Of a DNA stretch of 64,000 nucleotides, positions 8,523 to 17,966 are shown one piece after another. Position 1 is the first letter of the stretch. Each line of letters opens with the position of its first letter. The notes beneath the pieces are model-generated. The model did not search any database. It was not told the DNA's origin and saw only the letters and a list, made by a program, of their open reading frames with translations. Origin of the DNA: Gemmatimonadales bacterium (GTDB lineage Bacteria; Gemmatimonadota; Gemmatimonadetes; Longimicrobiales; Gaopeijiaceae). Made by a program: the position numbers and the translations under genes. Location of the stretch: positions 62,001-126,000 of the forward strand of contig REED01000173.1 of the NCBI GenBank assembly GCA_007695225.1. The letters run 5' to 3'.

Positions 8523-10274
8523 TTACCGGCGTCCCCCTCTCCGGATGATGGCGTTCTGGATCTCCAGGTACTGATCGGTGGCCTGGATCAACTGCTCGTA
8601 GTTCACACCCTGGGTCCGGTCCGCGTAGCCGCGGGACGCCTGGAAGAGCTGGCGCGCCTCCTGGAACATGGGGAGCGAGCGCTGTGCCGACTCGGCCGTC
8701 TGGGGGTTCTGAGCCTGGATGCCCTGCTGGTAGCGGGCGTACCCATGCCAGAAGTCCAGCTGCTCTCTCCACTCCTCGGAGACCGGAAGCTCCTTGGCCT
8801 GCTGGAGCACCTGGATCCCATGAGGTAGATCGCGGTTCTCCTGGATCCCGTTCTGGTAGGCCTCATTGAAGAGGATCCCAACCATCTGGTCGGCGGTCTG
8901 CTCGCCAGCCTCCACCGCTTCGCGGAGGTACCGTGCGCCTTCGTCGATCCGGCCGGCGCTGATCATGTAGTTGGCCATGCGGGCCCGGGCGTTGGGGAGG
9001 TCGGGGTTGATGGCAACCGCCTGCTCCAGCGCCGCTACCGCCTCGTCCACGTTCCCGCGACGATTCTCCGCCGTGGCCTTCTCGGCCCAGATGGTGGCGT
9101 CCTCGGGGAAGACCTGAAGGCCGCGGTCGGCCGTACGTACGGCCGCATCCAGCTCATTCAGCTGCAGGTAGGCCCGGATGGCGTTGGTGACGTACTGGGG
9201 GCGGGAATCCGCACCCTCCAGCTCCACGACCCTCATGAGCGTCTCGGAAGCTTCCCTGAAGAGCTCCGCCAGATCGGCCGGGAGCGTGGCGTCGGCGTCC
9301 TGACCGGTGGGCCGCATGCTCTGCTGCTCGATGGCGGCCCTGAACGCGTAGGAACCGTAGGCCTCGAGGAGTTCCACATGATCGGGGTTGTCCTCCAGCC
9401 CCACTCGCACGAACTCCATGGCACCCATGGCATCCCCGGCCTGGGCCAGGTCATAGGCCACCCGGATTCGCACCGAAGTGTTGCCGGGGTTCAGCTCCAG
9501 GTAGCGGGTGTAGTAGTCTCGGGCCTTGTCGGTGTCGCCAAGCTGCCCCGCCACCCATGCGGCGTTCTCCAGCACGGTGTCGTCGTAGGGGTCGTTGTCC
9601 AGGAGGGTCTCGAAGTGGTTCAGAGAGACATCGAAGTCCTCGAGCTCCATGTACGTCCGAGCCAGGGCGAAGCGGGCCCCGTGGGAATCAGGTGCCACGT
9701 CCACGGCCTGGGTGCAGTAGTTGAGCGCACCCTCCCAGTTGCTGGAGCCGTATTCCTGCGCGCACCAAGCCACGTACTGGACCTGCTGAACCAGGGCCTC
9801 GAAGCCCGTCAGGATCTGCTCCGCCGCCTGGCGCTCATCCCGCTGCGCCATGGCGAAGGACTCCACCGTGAACTCCTCACCCTCGGGAACCGTGAAGAAG
9901 CGGACATCCACTTCATACTGGTCCCCTACCTCCGTGTATTCGCCGCACATGACGAGGGGCACGTCGATCAGGGCTGCGAGCTGACGGGCCTCGAGACAGC
10001 CGAGGTCCCTCAGCCGCATGTCGTAGTCCCGGGCGGCCCGGTCGATGTCCCGGCCTCCCATGGCGACGTGGGTAGGCAGATCGATGAGGTCCCGGAGGTT
10101 GTTGGCCACTCGCTCACCGAAACGGTCGGCAGCTCCCTCTTGGGGCTGGAGGTTCGGCACCAGCACCCGGAAACGGGCTCCATCCTGCGCTTCCGCCGCC
10201 TGCGGAAGGAGTGGGATGGTCAGGATGGCCGCCGCTGCTACGACGGCGATACTTGCTTTCAGGCGTTCAAACAT
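8523..10274 (-). CDS. Secreted TPR-repeat protein
   Basis: Signal peptide MFERLKASIAVVAAAAILTIPLLPQAAEAQ followed by TPR-like repeats (WEGALNYCTQAVDVAPDSHGARFALARTYMELEDF...). Confidence 0.85.
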   Translation of the reverse strand: MFERLKASIAVVAAAAILTIPLLPQAAEAQDGARFRVLVPNLQPQEGAADRFGERVANNLRDLIDLPTHVAMGGRDIDRAARDYDMRLRDLGCLEARQLAALIDVPLVMCGEYTEVGDQYEVDVRFFTVPEGEEFTVESFAMAQRDERQAAEQILTGFEALVQQVQYVAWCAQEYGSSNWEGALNYCTQAVDVAPDSHGARFALARTYMELEDFDVSLNHFETLLDNDPYDDTVLENAAWVAGQLGDTDKARDYYTRYLELNPGNTSVRIRVAYDLAQAGDAMGAMEFVRVGLEDNPDHVELLEAYGSYAFRAAIEQQSMRPTGQDADATLPADLAELFREASETLMRVVELEGADSRPQYVTNAIRAYLQLNELDAAVRTADRGLQVFPEDATIWAEKATAENRRGNVDEAVAALEQAVAINPDLPNARARMANYMISAGRIDEGARYLREAVEAGEQTADQMVGILFNEAYQNGIQENRDLPHGIQVLQQAKELPVSEEWREQLDFWHGYARYQQGIQAQNPQTAESAQRSLPMFQEARQLFQASRGYADRTQGVNYEQLIQATDQYLEIQNAIIRRGGRR

Positions 10275-10624
10275 GGTGCCGCTCTCCCTGCGGTTGCGCT
10301 CGGCAGGTGGTCCCGCCGGCTCGTCCGTGCGGTTCCGTGATTCCAAGATGTCTACACCGATGATCCGGATCGGGATCCGGACCGAAAAGAACGGGTGGTC
10401 CGGCGTGCGTCAACCATGAACGTTTCGATTCCGGAGGATCTGCCCGGACCCTGTCCCAAACCGCTGGTGGTTGACATGTATCTTTCAATACAAACAGCGT
10501 GGGCGAAAGGGTCCTGTTTCCCCTGGAAGGCTGTCCCGGAGTCACTTCCATCCCCGGAACTCCATCCCCACCCGAAGGGTTTCTGCACCTGCACCTTCTC
10601 CCGCCCCCTACCTGGATCCGCCCC

Positions 10625-11665
10625 ATGGCCATGCCCCTCCTCCCCCCCGACTGGGCCCTCCCCGAATCCAACGTCACTCCCGCTGCCACCTACTGGAGCC
10701 GCCGGCGGTTCCTCCGGGTTGGAGGTGCCGCCGCCATGGCCGTGGGGGTGGGCCTGACGGGATGTCGGGCCAATGGGCACGATACGGAGCGGGGAACGGC
10801 GGGACAGGGTCAGCCCGCCCGACCGGCAGGCCCCCTGGATACGATCCCCGAGACCCCTACCGCCGATCTCTACCCCGCCGCCCCCAGCCCGCAGTGGGCC
10901 GCGAGCGAGCGCCCCCTCACGGACCGGACGGTGGCGGCCACCCACAACAACTTCTACGAGTTCCTGCTGGACAAGGCCCGGGTCTGGGAGAACGTGGGCC
11001 CCTTCCAGGCCCGTCCCTGGACGGTGGAGGTGACCGGAGAGGTGGAACGCCCCGGGGTCTTCGACCTGGACGTGCTGGAGCGGGAGCTGGGGCTGGAAGA
11101 GCGGGTCTACCGCCTCCGCTGCGTGGAGGCCTGGGCCATGACGGTGCCCTGGACGGGCTTCCCCCTGCACCGCCTCCTGGACCGGGTCCAGCCCCTCTCC
11201 TCGGGGAACTATGTCCGCTTCGTCTCCTTCAACCGCCCGGAAGAGGCGGTGGGCCAGAGGACCCAGCCCTGGTATCCGTGGCCTTACTACGAGGCCCTCC
11301 GCATGGATGAGGCCCGCCATGACCTCACCCTCATGGTCACCGGGGTCTACGGGGAGCCCCTCCCCAAACAGCACGGGGCTCCGGTGCGGGTGGTGGTCCC
11401 CTGGAAGTATGGTTACAAGAGCCCGAAGTCGGTGGTTCGCATCGAGGTCACCCGGGAGCGCCCTCCCATCTTCTGGCATGACGTCACCCCGGATGAATAC
11501 CGTTTTTATTCCAATGTGAACCCTGCCGTCCCCCATCCCCGCTGGTCCCAGGCCACGGAGGAGCTCATCGGAGAGGAACGTCGGGTGGAGACCCAGCTCC
11601 TGAACGGATACGCCCCATGGGTGGGGGATCTGTACACGGACGAGATCCTGTCGACCCTATCCTGA
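10625..11665 (+). CDS. msrP: Protein-methionine-sulfoxide reductase catalytic subunit MsrP-like (Moco, sulfite-oxidase fold)
   Basis: Tat motif SRRRFLR; YRLRCVEAWAMTVPWTGFPLHRLLD with Moco-ligand Cys; HGAPVRVVVPWKYGYKSPKSVV; start at MAMPLLPPDW. Confidence 0.9.
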   Translation: MAMPLLPPDWALPESNVTPAATYWSRRRFLRVGGAAAMAVGVGLTGCRANGHDTERGTAGQGQPARPAGPLDTIPETPTADLYPAAPSPQWAASERPLTDRTVAATHNNFYEFLLDKARVWENVGPFQARPWTVEVTGEVERPGVFDLDVLERELGLEERVYRLRCVEAWAMTVPWTGFPLHRLLDRVQPLSSGNYVRFVSFNRPEEAVGQRTQPWYPWPYYEALRMDEARHDLTLMVTGVYGEPLPKQHGAPVRVVVPWKYGYKSPKSVVRIEVTRERPPIFWHDVTPDEYRFYSNVNPAVPHPRWSQATEELIGEERRVETQLLNGYAPWVGDLYTDEILSTLS

Positions 11666-12121
11666 CGGCTCCTGACCCCGCCGCCGGGGAAGGGGCACAC
11701 CCTCGAAGGTCTCGAGCCTCTCGCGAAGCTCGTCGGGAACCGAGATGGAGGCACCGGCCCGGTAGTCGAACATGACCTGGACGGTGCTGGCCGAGACCAG
11801 GAGGCCCCCACTCGCGTCCCGGACTTCATAGTCCATCTCGAAGTGCTTTCGACCCAGGGACACCACCCGGACCCCCACCTGCACCACCCCGGGATAGAGC
11901 ACGCGCTGGTGGTAGCGCAGCCGGGCCTCGGCCATGATGTAGTCCACCGACTCGATCCCATCTCGGCCGGCCACCTCCTTCCAATAGGCCCAACGCGCCT
12001 CCTCGATGTACATGAGGGGGGTGGAGTGATGGGCATGGCCGCCCACATCGATATCCCGGAACCGGACGGTCACCGGATGGACGAAGCGAAACAGGGAAGC
12101 GCTTGGGTCTTCATCGGACAT
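11657..12121 (-). CDS. Acyl-CoA thioesterase (hotdog fold, 4HBT type)
   Basis: VRFRDIDVGGHAHHSTPLMYIEEARWAYWKEV; start at MSDEDPSASL. Confidence 0.85.
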   Translation of the reverse strand: MSDEDPSASLFRFVHPVTVRFRDIDVGGHAHHSTPLMYIEEARWAYWKEVAGRDGIESVDYIMAEARLRYHQRVLYPGVVQVGVRVVSLGRKHFEMDYEVRDASGGLLVSASTVQVMFDYRAGASISVPDELRERLETFEGVPLPRRRGQEPSG

Positions 12122-12251
12122 TGGCGAAACTCCGGAGGGGGTGGTGGAAGCGGGTCGGCGGAGGCGGATCAGCGGACACTGGAGGCGTGCGCCCCCAAGG
12201 ATCCGTTGGTCAGCAGGGAATGGACCGGAACAGCAAAGCTCGGGGAGAACG

Positions 12252-13388
12252 ATGAGCGCAGGCAAGCGCAGGGACCTTGTGGTGGTTGGGGGAGGGGTGG
12301 TGGGGCTCGGAGCCGCTCGAGAGGCTGCGCGACGGGGACTGGGGGTCACCCTCGTGGAGAAGGGCCATCCCGCCCGTGAGGCATCATGGGCCGCTGCCGG
12401 CATGCTCTCCCCGTTCTCCGAGGCCGTGGAGGAGGGACCCTTCCTGGATTTCGGACTGGCCTCCCTGGAACTGTGGCCCGACTGGGTCGGGGCACTGGAG
12501 GCCGAAACGGGCCGATCCGTGGCCTACCGGGAGTCGGGGAAGGTCCGGGTGGCACTGTCCGCCGGAGAGGAGGAACGACTCCAGGCCCGGATCCCCTGGG
12601 CGCAGGGGCGAGGCCTGGCCGTCCACTGGCTTGACAGCGAAGGCCTCCGGGAGTTTGAGCCCCGGCTCTCGAAGGCGGCACGAGGCGGACTCTTGGTGGA
12701 GCGGGACTTCCACGTCGACAACCGACGACTCGGGAGCGCGCTGGAGGAAGGAGCCCACCGGGCCGGGGTGGAGATCCGAGCCGGAACGGCGGCCCGGGAG
12801 GTCCACTCCAGGAAGGGCCGGGTGGTGGGAGTGGAGTTGGAGGATGGCACGTCCATCTCCACCCCCCGGGTCTTGGTAGCCGCCGGGGCCTGGTCCGCGG
12901 GGATCGGGGGCCTCCCGCGACCCCTTCCCATTCGCCCCATCCGGGGCCAGATGTTGGCCCTGGCACCTGCCTCTCTTCCCTCCCCCCGACTCCTGGAGTC
13001 GGAGGAGGTCTACCTGGTTCCCCGGGAGGACGGCCGGCTCCTGGTGGGGGCCACGGTGGAAGAGGTGGGATTCCAGCCAGGAGTTACTGGCGAAGGGGTG
13101 CAGGCCCTCCTGGAGGGGGCGCTTCGCCTGGTCCCGGAACTCGGGAAGGCCCCCCTCATCGAACTCTGGTCCGGGTTCCGACCTGGATCGGAAGATGGAA
13201 ATCCCATCCTGGGCCCAGACCCCGACCTGGAGGGGCTATTCCTGGCCACGGGACACTTCCGTAACGGAATCCTGCTGGCGCCCCTCACCGCCCTCATCCT
13301 GGGGGCGCTCATGGCGGGGGAAACCGCTCCGCCGATCCCCACCCCCTTCCTCCCCGCACGAACCCGGGTCCCCGCACGCTCGGGCTAG
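12252..13388 (+). CDS. thiO: Glycine oxidase ThiO-like FAD-dependent oxidoreductase
   Basis: GGGVVGLGAAREAARRG, AGAWSAGI, IRGQMLAL, GHFRNGILLAPLTA motifs; ATG at 12252. Confidence 0.85.
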   Translation: MSAGKRRDLVVVGGGVVGLGAAREAARRGLGVTLVEKGHPAREASWAAAGMLSPFSEAVEEGPFLDFGLASLELWPDWVGALEAETGRSVAYRESGKVRVALSAGEEERLQARIPWAQGRGLAVHWLDSEGLREFEPRLSKAARGGLLVERDFHVDNRRLGSALEEGAHRAGVEIRAGTAAREVHSRKGRVVGVELEDGTSISTPRVLVAAGAWSAGIGGLPRPLPIRPIRGQMLALAPASLPSPRLLESEEVYLVPREDGRLLVGATVEEVGFQPGVTGEGVQALLEGALRLVPELGKAPLIELWSGFRPGSEDGNPILGPDPDLEGLFLATGHFRNGILLAPLTALILGALMAGETAPPIPTPFLPARTRVPARSG

Positions 13389-13556
13389 CCCTTGCCGGGG
13401 TTGGCTGGATGGGGATGACACCGCTTCGGGCCTTGACCCGACAGAACTCGCGCGGGAGCGCCCGCGAGGCCGCAAAAGCGCGTCCAGAGGTCGGGGAGGG
13501 GCCTTCCGTGCGTTGACAGCGCCCCCTCCCTCGTCCTACCCTTCTGAGAGCCCGTT

Positions 13557-13575
13557 GAAAACGATTCTCATCACC
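13557..13575 (+). promoter_or_regulatory. Candidate Fur box
   Basis: GAAAACGATTCTCATCACC, 13/19 to GATAATGATAATCATTATC by hand count, 8 bp before the ATPase start codon. Confidence 0.5.
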
Positions 13576-13583
13576 GAGGTGAG

Positions 13584-14726
13584 ATGTCTTCTCCTGTCAT
13601 CGCCCTGGAAAATGTACGCAAACGCTTCTGGCCGGGACCGGTGGAAGCGGTGGATGGCGTGTCCCTGGAGGTGAGGGAGGGAGAGATCACCACCCTCCTG
13701 GGGCCCTCGGGATGTGGGAAGACCACCACGCTCCGGCTCATCGCCGGCTTCGAGGTCCCGGACGCCGGAATCATCCGTATCGGACAGCAGACCGTGGCAG
13801 GGCCAAGGCACTGGGTCCCCCCTGAGCGGCGAGGTGTGGGCATGGTCTTTCAGGACTACGCCCTCTTTCCCCACCTGACCGTGGGCGAGAACGTCATGTT
13901 CGGGCTGGACCGCCGTCCTCGACGGGAACGGAGGGGACGGGCCGAAGAGGTCCTTCGAAGCCTGGACCTGGGAACGGCCTTCAGCCGTTATCCCCACGAG
14001 CTTTCCGGAGGACAACAGCAGCGGGTGGCCCTGGCTCGGGCCCTGGCCCCGGAACCGGTGGTGGTCCTCATGGATGAGCCTTTCTCCAATCTGGACGCCC
14101 ACCTCCGCGACCAGGTGCGCGACGAGGTGTTGGGAATTCTCCGACGGGCCGCGGTCACCTGCATCATGGTGAGCCATGACCAACGGGACGCCCTGGCCAT
14201 TTCCGACCAGGTGGCGGTGATGAACCGGGGCCGGGTGGAGCAGGTGGGACCGCCACGAGAGATCTACAAGCATCCCGAGTCGGTCTTCGTGGCCACCTTC
14301 GTGGGACGGACCAACCTCCTCCAGGGAGTAGTACAGAACGAGAACGGGTGCGTCCTCACCGACTTCGGCTCTTTCTGCCGGGTGGACCGGCTGGGGTTCG
14401 CCAACGGTACCCAGGTCATGGTCTCGGTTCGCCCCGACGGTTTCGAGGCATGCGAAGAAGGCTACCTCAGGGGCCGGATCCTCTCCACCGTCTACACGGG
14501 TGCCCACGTTGAGGCGGAGGTGGCCATCCCCTCGGCCCATGGTGGAGACCGGAAGCTGGTGGTCCACCTCCCCCCCTCCCGCCACTACGAAGTAGGGGAA
14601 GAGCTGGCCTTCCGCCTGGTTCCGGAGTTCGCCTCAGTGGTGCGCAACTCGTGTCAGGCGCTGGATTTCTCCTCTCCCTCCTTGCGTCCCACCACCGAGA
14701 CCTCCCCGGCTGTGGTGGAAACGTAG
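13584..14726 (+). CDS. FbpC-like (ferric iron / CysA-PotA family) ABC transporter ATP-binding protein
   Basis: LLGPSGCGKTTTLRLIAG, GMVFQDYALFPHLTV, LSGGQQQRVALARAL, VVLMDEPFSNLD, TOBE-like C-terminus. Confidence 0.88.
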   Translation: MSSPVIALENVRKRFWPGPVEAVDGVSLEVREGEITTLLGPSGCGKTTTLRLIAGFEVPDAGIIRIGQQTVAGPRHWVPPERRGVGMVFQDYALFPHLTVGENVMFGLDRRPRRERRGRAEEVLRSLDLGTAFSRYPHELSGGQQQRVALARALAPEPVVVLMDEPFSNLDAHLRDQVRDEVLGILRRAAVTCIMVSHDQRDALAISDQVAVMNRGRVEQVGPPREIYKHPESVFVATFVGRTNLLQGVVQNENGCVLTDFGSFCRVDRLGFANGTQVMVSVRPDGFEACEEGYLRGRILSTVYTGAHVEAEVAIPSAHGGDRKLVVHLPPSRHYEVGEELAFRLVPEFASVVRNSCQALDFSSPSLRPTTETSPAVVET

Positions 14727-16300
14727 TCCTCGTCCCACTCGGCGCCGCTCCGATCGGGAGCGGCGGCCCTGAGGTGGAAGGCCGCCCGCCAGGCGTGGTA
14801 GGCCAGGCGATCCAACCTCAGAAGCCCATCCACCTTCCGCCGGGTATCGGAAGGATCGTGGCGCCCCTCCACCGCTTCCGCCAAGATCTGCGCGCGCTGA
14901 CGCTTTCGGGCCTGGGAGAAGGTCTCGGCCAGCGAGTGGAGGCCGTCGGCCTCGGGCCCAGGGCCCTCCTCCTCTGAACTCCGGATCCAGTCCCGGAGGA
15001 CCCCAGCCAGGCGATTCCCCATGGGGGGATCCACCCATCGGTCCTCTGCCAGGGCCCGGCGGAACCGGTCCAGGTGATCCGCCGCGTGGAGCACGGAGAG
15101 GTGACGGCGAAAGTGGTCCCCGGATCCGTGGGCGGAGGGTACGTCGGTAAGGAAGGACCGAATCCGCCGGAGCGCCTCCTCGGGGCTCTCCTCCTGTCCC
15201 CCACGGGGATCACGAGCCCGACGTCCCATTGTTGGATCCAGGGCATTGGCTGCTTCATGGAAGAGTTCCCGGGCCACCGCGATTCCGGCTCCCCGGGCCG
15301 CCTCCACCGCTACCGCCGGAACCTCGACCACCGAGGGATGGAGGTTCCGGGTGAGGGTGGGGACGCCTTCGGGAACGAACCGCTCCACCAGGTCGGCAAA
15401 GCGTCCCAGGAAGGGGAAGAGGGCCGCCACCCCCAAGATGTTGAAGCTGGTGTGGAAGATGGCGATGGCCACCGCCGGATCCCCTTCTCCGGCAATCCCC
15501 AAGGCTCCCGCCAAGAGAAGGGGGAGAAGGACCAGGGCCAAGGCCCCGGTGAAGAGGTTGAAGAGGATGTGGGCCAGCGCCGTCCGCCGAACCGGGACCG
15601 ACCCACCCACCGAGGCCAGTGCCGCCTTCACCGTGGTTCCCATGTTCTGGCCCACCACGAGGAGGGCCGCCTGCTCCAGCCCCAGGGTCCCGGTGTGGAG
15701 CCCCGTCAGGGTGGTGGCCACCGCAGCCGATGACGACTGCATCACCACCGTCATCACGCCACCGAGGACCACGAGCAGGACCCGACCTGAAAGCGTAGCC
15801 CCGGGAAAGGCCCCGGGGTCCAGGCGCTCCGCCAACCCCTGCATCCCCAACTGAAGAGTGTCGATTCCGACGAAAATGAGACCGAACCCGGCCAGGGCCA
15901 TTCCACCCTGCGCGACCTTTCCCCGGGCCAAGAGGCGCACCAGGGCACCGATCCCCACCATGGGAAAAGCCACCACCGACAGGCTCACCTTGAGCCCCAG
16001 GGTTGAGACCAGCCATCCGGTGCTGGTGGTCCCCAGGTTCGCTCCGAAGATCACCCCCACGGCCTGGGGGAAGGTGAGGAGTCCCGCGCTGACGAACCCG
16101 ATGGTGGTAAGGGTGGTGGCCGACGACGACTGCACCACCGCCGTCACCCCCGTCCCGGTGCAAAGGGCGGTGAAGGGAGTTCGGGCGAAGCGCTGGAGAA
16201 GGGTCCGAAGCGCCTCCCCGGCTGCGGCCCGGAGCCCTTCGGTGAGGAGGATCATCCCCAGGAGGAAGATCCCCACACCTCCCAGGACTGTCCCGATCAC
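14654..16300 (-). CDS. Na/Pi cotransporter family protein with PhoU-like C-terminal region
   Basis: Repeated QSSSATT / QSSSAAV motifs in TM region, long helical C-terminus. Confidence 0.9.
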   Translation of the reverse strand: MIGTVLGGVGIFLLGMILLTEGLRAAAGEALRTLLQRFARTPFTALCTGTGVTAVVQSSSATTLTTIGFVSAGLLTFPQAVGVIFGANLGTTSTGWLVSTLGLKVSLSVVAFPMVGIGALVRLLARGKVAQGGMALAGFGLIFVGIDTLQLGMQGLAERLDPGAFPGATLSGRVLLVVLGGVMTVVMQSSSAAVATTLTGLHTGTLGLEQAALLVVGQNMGTTVKAALASVGGSVPVRRTALAHILFNLFTGALALVLLPLLLAGALGIAGEGDPAVAIAIFHTSFNILGVAALFPFLGRFADLVERFVPEGVPTLTRNLHPSVVEVPAVAVEAARGAGIAVARELFHEAANALDPTMGRRARDPRGGQEESPEEALRRIRSFLTDVPSAHGSGDHFRRHLSVLHAADHLDRFRRALAEDRWVDPPMGNRLAGVLRDWIRSSEEEGPGPEADGLHSLAETFSQARKRQRAQILAEAVEGRHDPSDTRRKVDGLLRLDRLAYHAWRAAFHLRAAAPDRSGAEWDEDYVSTTAGEVSVVGRKEGEEKSSA

Positions 16301-16340
16301 CCCATTCCCCTACGCCTGATGGAAGGGACCGAAAGAGCGG

Positions 16341-17273
16341 TCATGCACCGCTCTCCACGAGGGCCCGGTATCCTTCGCGAAAGGTGGGGAAGCGGAAGTG
16401 GTATCCACTCTCCCGGAGCCGCCGGTTCGAGCAGCGCTTGTTGGAGCGATCCCGGGTGGATGCCGGATCCACCTGGGGCTCGGGAGCATCCAGCATGGCG
16501 GCCAGTTCCCGGTAGACCTGACACAGGGGGGTGGGAGCGTCGTCCACGCCCAGGTACACGGGATGGGGTTCCTGGAGGCGGAGGAGGTGGGCCAGCGCTC
16601 CGGCACAATCCTCCCGGTGAATCCGGTTGGACCAGATGGGACCGTCGCCGGGGCAGCGGGCCTTCCCCTCCCTCACCCGATCCAGGAGCCGGGTCCGGCC
16701 CGGTCCATAGATCCCCCCCAGGCGAAGGACCAGACCGGGAATGCTGGAGGCGAGCACCGCCTCCTCCCCCTCCAGGACCCTGCTCCCGCGGAAGTTCTCG
16801 GGAATGCAGGGCGTGGCCTCATCCACCCACCCCCCTCCGGCATCTCCGTAGACCGCGGTGGAGGAGACGAAGATGAAGCGCTCCACCGGATCTCCTCGCG
16901 CCGTCAGTGCGGCGAGGAGGCGACCCGGCCCCTCCACATAGGCCCTGCGGTAGGCGTCCTCCCGGGGACCGTCAGCGGCGGCGGCATATACCACCCGATC
17001 CACCTGGGGAAGAACATCCTCCAGGCGGTCTGCCAGCAGGTCCGCAGCCACCGGACGAATGGGGGAAGGTAACTTTCCAGCATTCCGCCGGAGTCCCCAC
17101 ACCGTGTCCCCCTGCGCCGCAAGCTCAAGCCCCAGGGCCGTCCCCACATATCCACACCCTGCGATAAGGACCTGCAATGGCGTCTCCTTTCCATCCATCG
17201 GTCTACCCTCCTTCGCGGCCGCCTGCGCACCCGGGCGATCCTGAACGCAGCCGGGCGCGAGGGTGGAACTCAA
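16341..17273 (-). CDS. NAD-dependent epimerase/dehydratase family protein
   Basis: VLIAGCGYVGTALGLELAAQG Rossmann motif, VSSTAVYGDAGGGWVDE; start could be TTG 17273 (TTGA overlap) or ATG 17198. Confidence 0.85.
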   Translation of the reverse strand: MSSTLAPGCVQDRPGAQAAAKEGRPMDGKETPLQVLIAGCGYVGTALGLELAAQGDTVWGLRRNAGKLPSPIRPVAADLLADRLEDVLPQVDRVVYAAAADGPREDAYRRAYVEGPGRLLAALTARGDPVERFIFVSSTAVYGDAGGGWVDEATPCIPENFRGSRVLEGEEAVLASSIPGLVLRLGGIYGPGRTRLLDRVREGKARCPGDGPIWSNRIHREDCAGALAHLLRLQEPHPVYLGVDDAPTPLCQVYRELAAMLDAPEPQVDPASTRDRSNKRCSNRRLRESGYHFRFPTFREGYRALVESGA

Positions 17274-17791
17274 TCGGTGAAACAGCGCTCGCCCACCCGC
17301 ACCACGGTGAGGGTGCCCGGGAAGCCGGGGTCACTCACAGCGATGCCCACCAGGGAAGTGGGAGACGTCACCGTGAGTTCCAGGGTGAAGGAAGGCGCGT
17401 CCGTGTTTCCCTGGGTGAAGTTCTCCACCTCCAGGGTGAGGGCATCTCCCACCAGGCTCCCTCGATACCGAACCGGCCATAGCTCGGTGGAGTCCGCCCG
17501 CTTTACCGCCCCGTTCCCCTCGACCTGGGTGCCCTCTTGCCCCAGGACCATGCCGAGGTAGGGAAGCTCCACCACCGGCTCACCTCCGCTGCTGATGGTT
17601 CCCTCGGTGCACCATTGCCCGGAGAGCCCTTCAGGGTCGGGGGCGGTGCCCCCCTCGAGACATCCGGAGAGAAGAAGGGTCAGCGCCAGGATCCCTGGAA
17701 GGAAGGACCAAGAAGGACTCCGTTGGGAATGGGGGGCCCCTCCCCGGAGGAGACAGCGGGGGAAGACAGGTCGAAACCGCGAAGAATCCAT
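17270..17791 (-). CDS. Putative lipoprotein, unknown function
   Basis: Hydrophobic segment ending in lipobox LLSGC. Confidence 0.65.
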   Translation of the reverse strand: MDSSRFRPVFPRCLLRGGAPHSQRSPSWSFLPGILALTLLLSGCLEGGTAPDPEGLSGQWCTEGTISSGGEPVVELPYLGMVLGQEGTQVEGNGAVKRADSTELWPVRYRGSLVGDALTLEVENFTQGNTDAPSFTLELTVTSPTSLVGIAVSDPGFPGTLTVVRVGERCFTD

Positions 17792-17891
17792 CGAATACCA
17801 CCTCGACACCTGAAGACAACAAGCACACGGACACGAGCCGGCCGGGACCCGCGAAGGGTCCCCAGAAGGAAGGCTCGAGAGTGGAGGGAAG

Positions 17892-17966
17892 TGGGCGGTG
17901 AGGGATTCGAACCCCCGACCTCCTGTGTGTAAGACAGGCGCTCTGAACCGGCTGAGCTAACCGCCC
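17892..17966 (-). tRNA. tRNA-Val (TAC anticodon)
   Basis: GGGCGGT/ACCGCCC acceptor, D-stem GCTC/GAGC, CCTGT CTTACAC ACAGG anticodon arm, GGTTCGAATCC T-arm. Confidence 0.93.

Noticed and set aside
9128-9145. 18-bp perfect palindrome CGGCCGTACGTACGGCCG
   Set aside because: Lies inside the TPR protein coding sequence (Ala-Val-Arg-Thr-Ala codons); likely coincidental in GC-rich DNA
10352-11536. Minus-strand 394-aa ORF opposite msrP
   Set aside because: The plus strand encodes a convincing MsrP with Tat motif and Moco Cys; the antisense frame has no domain features
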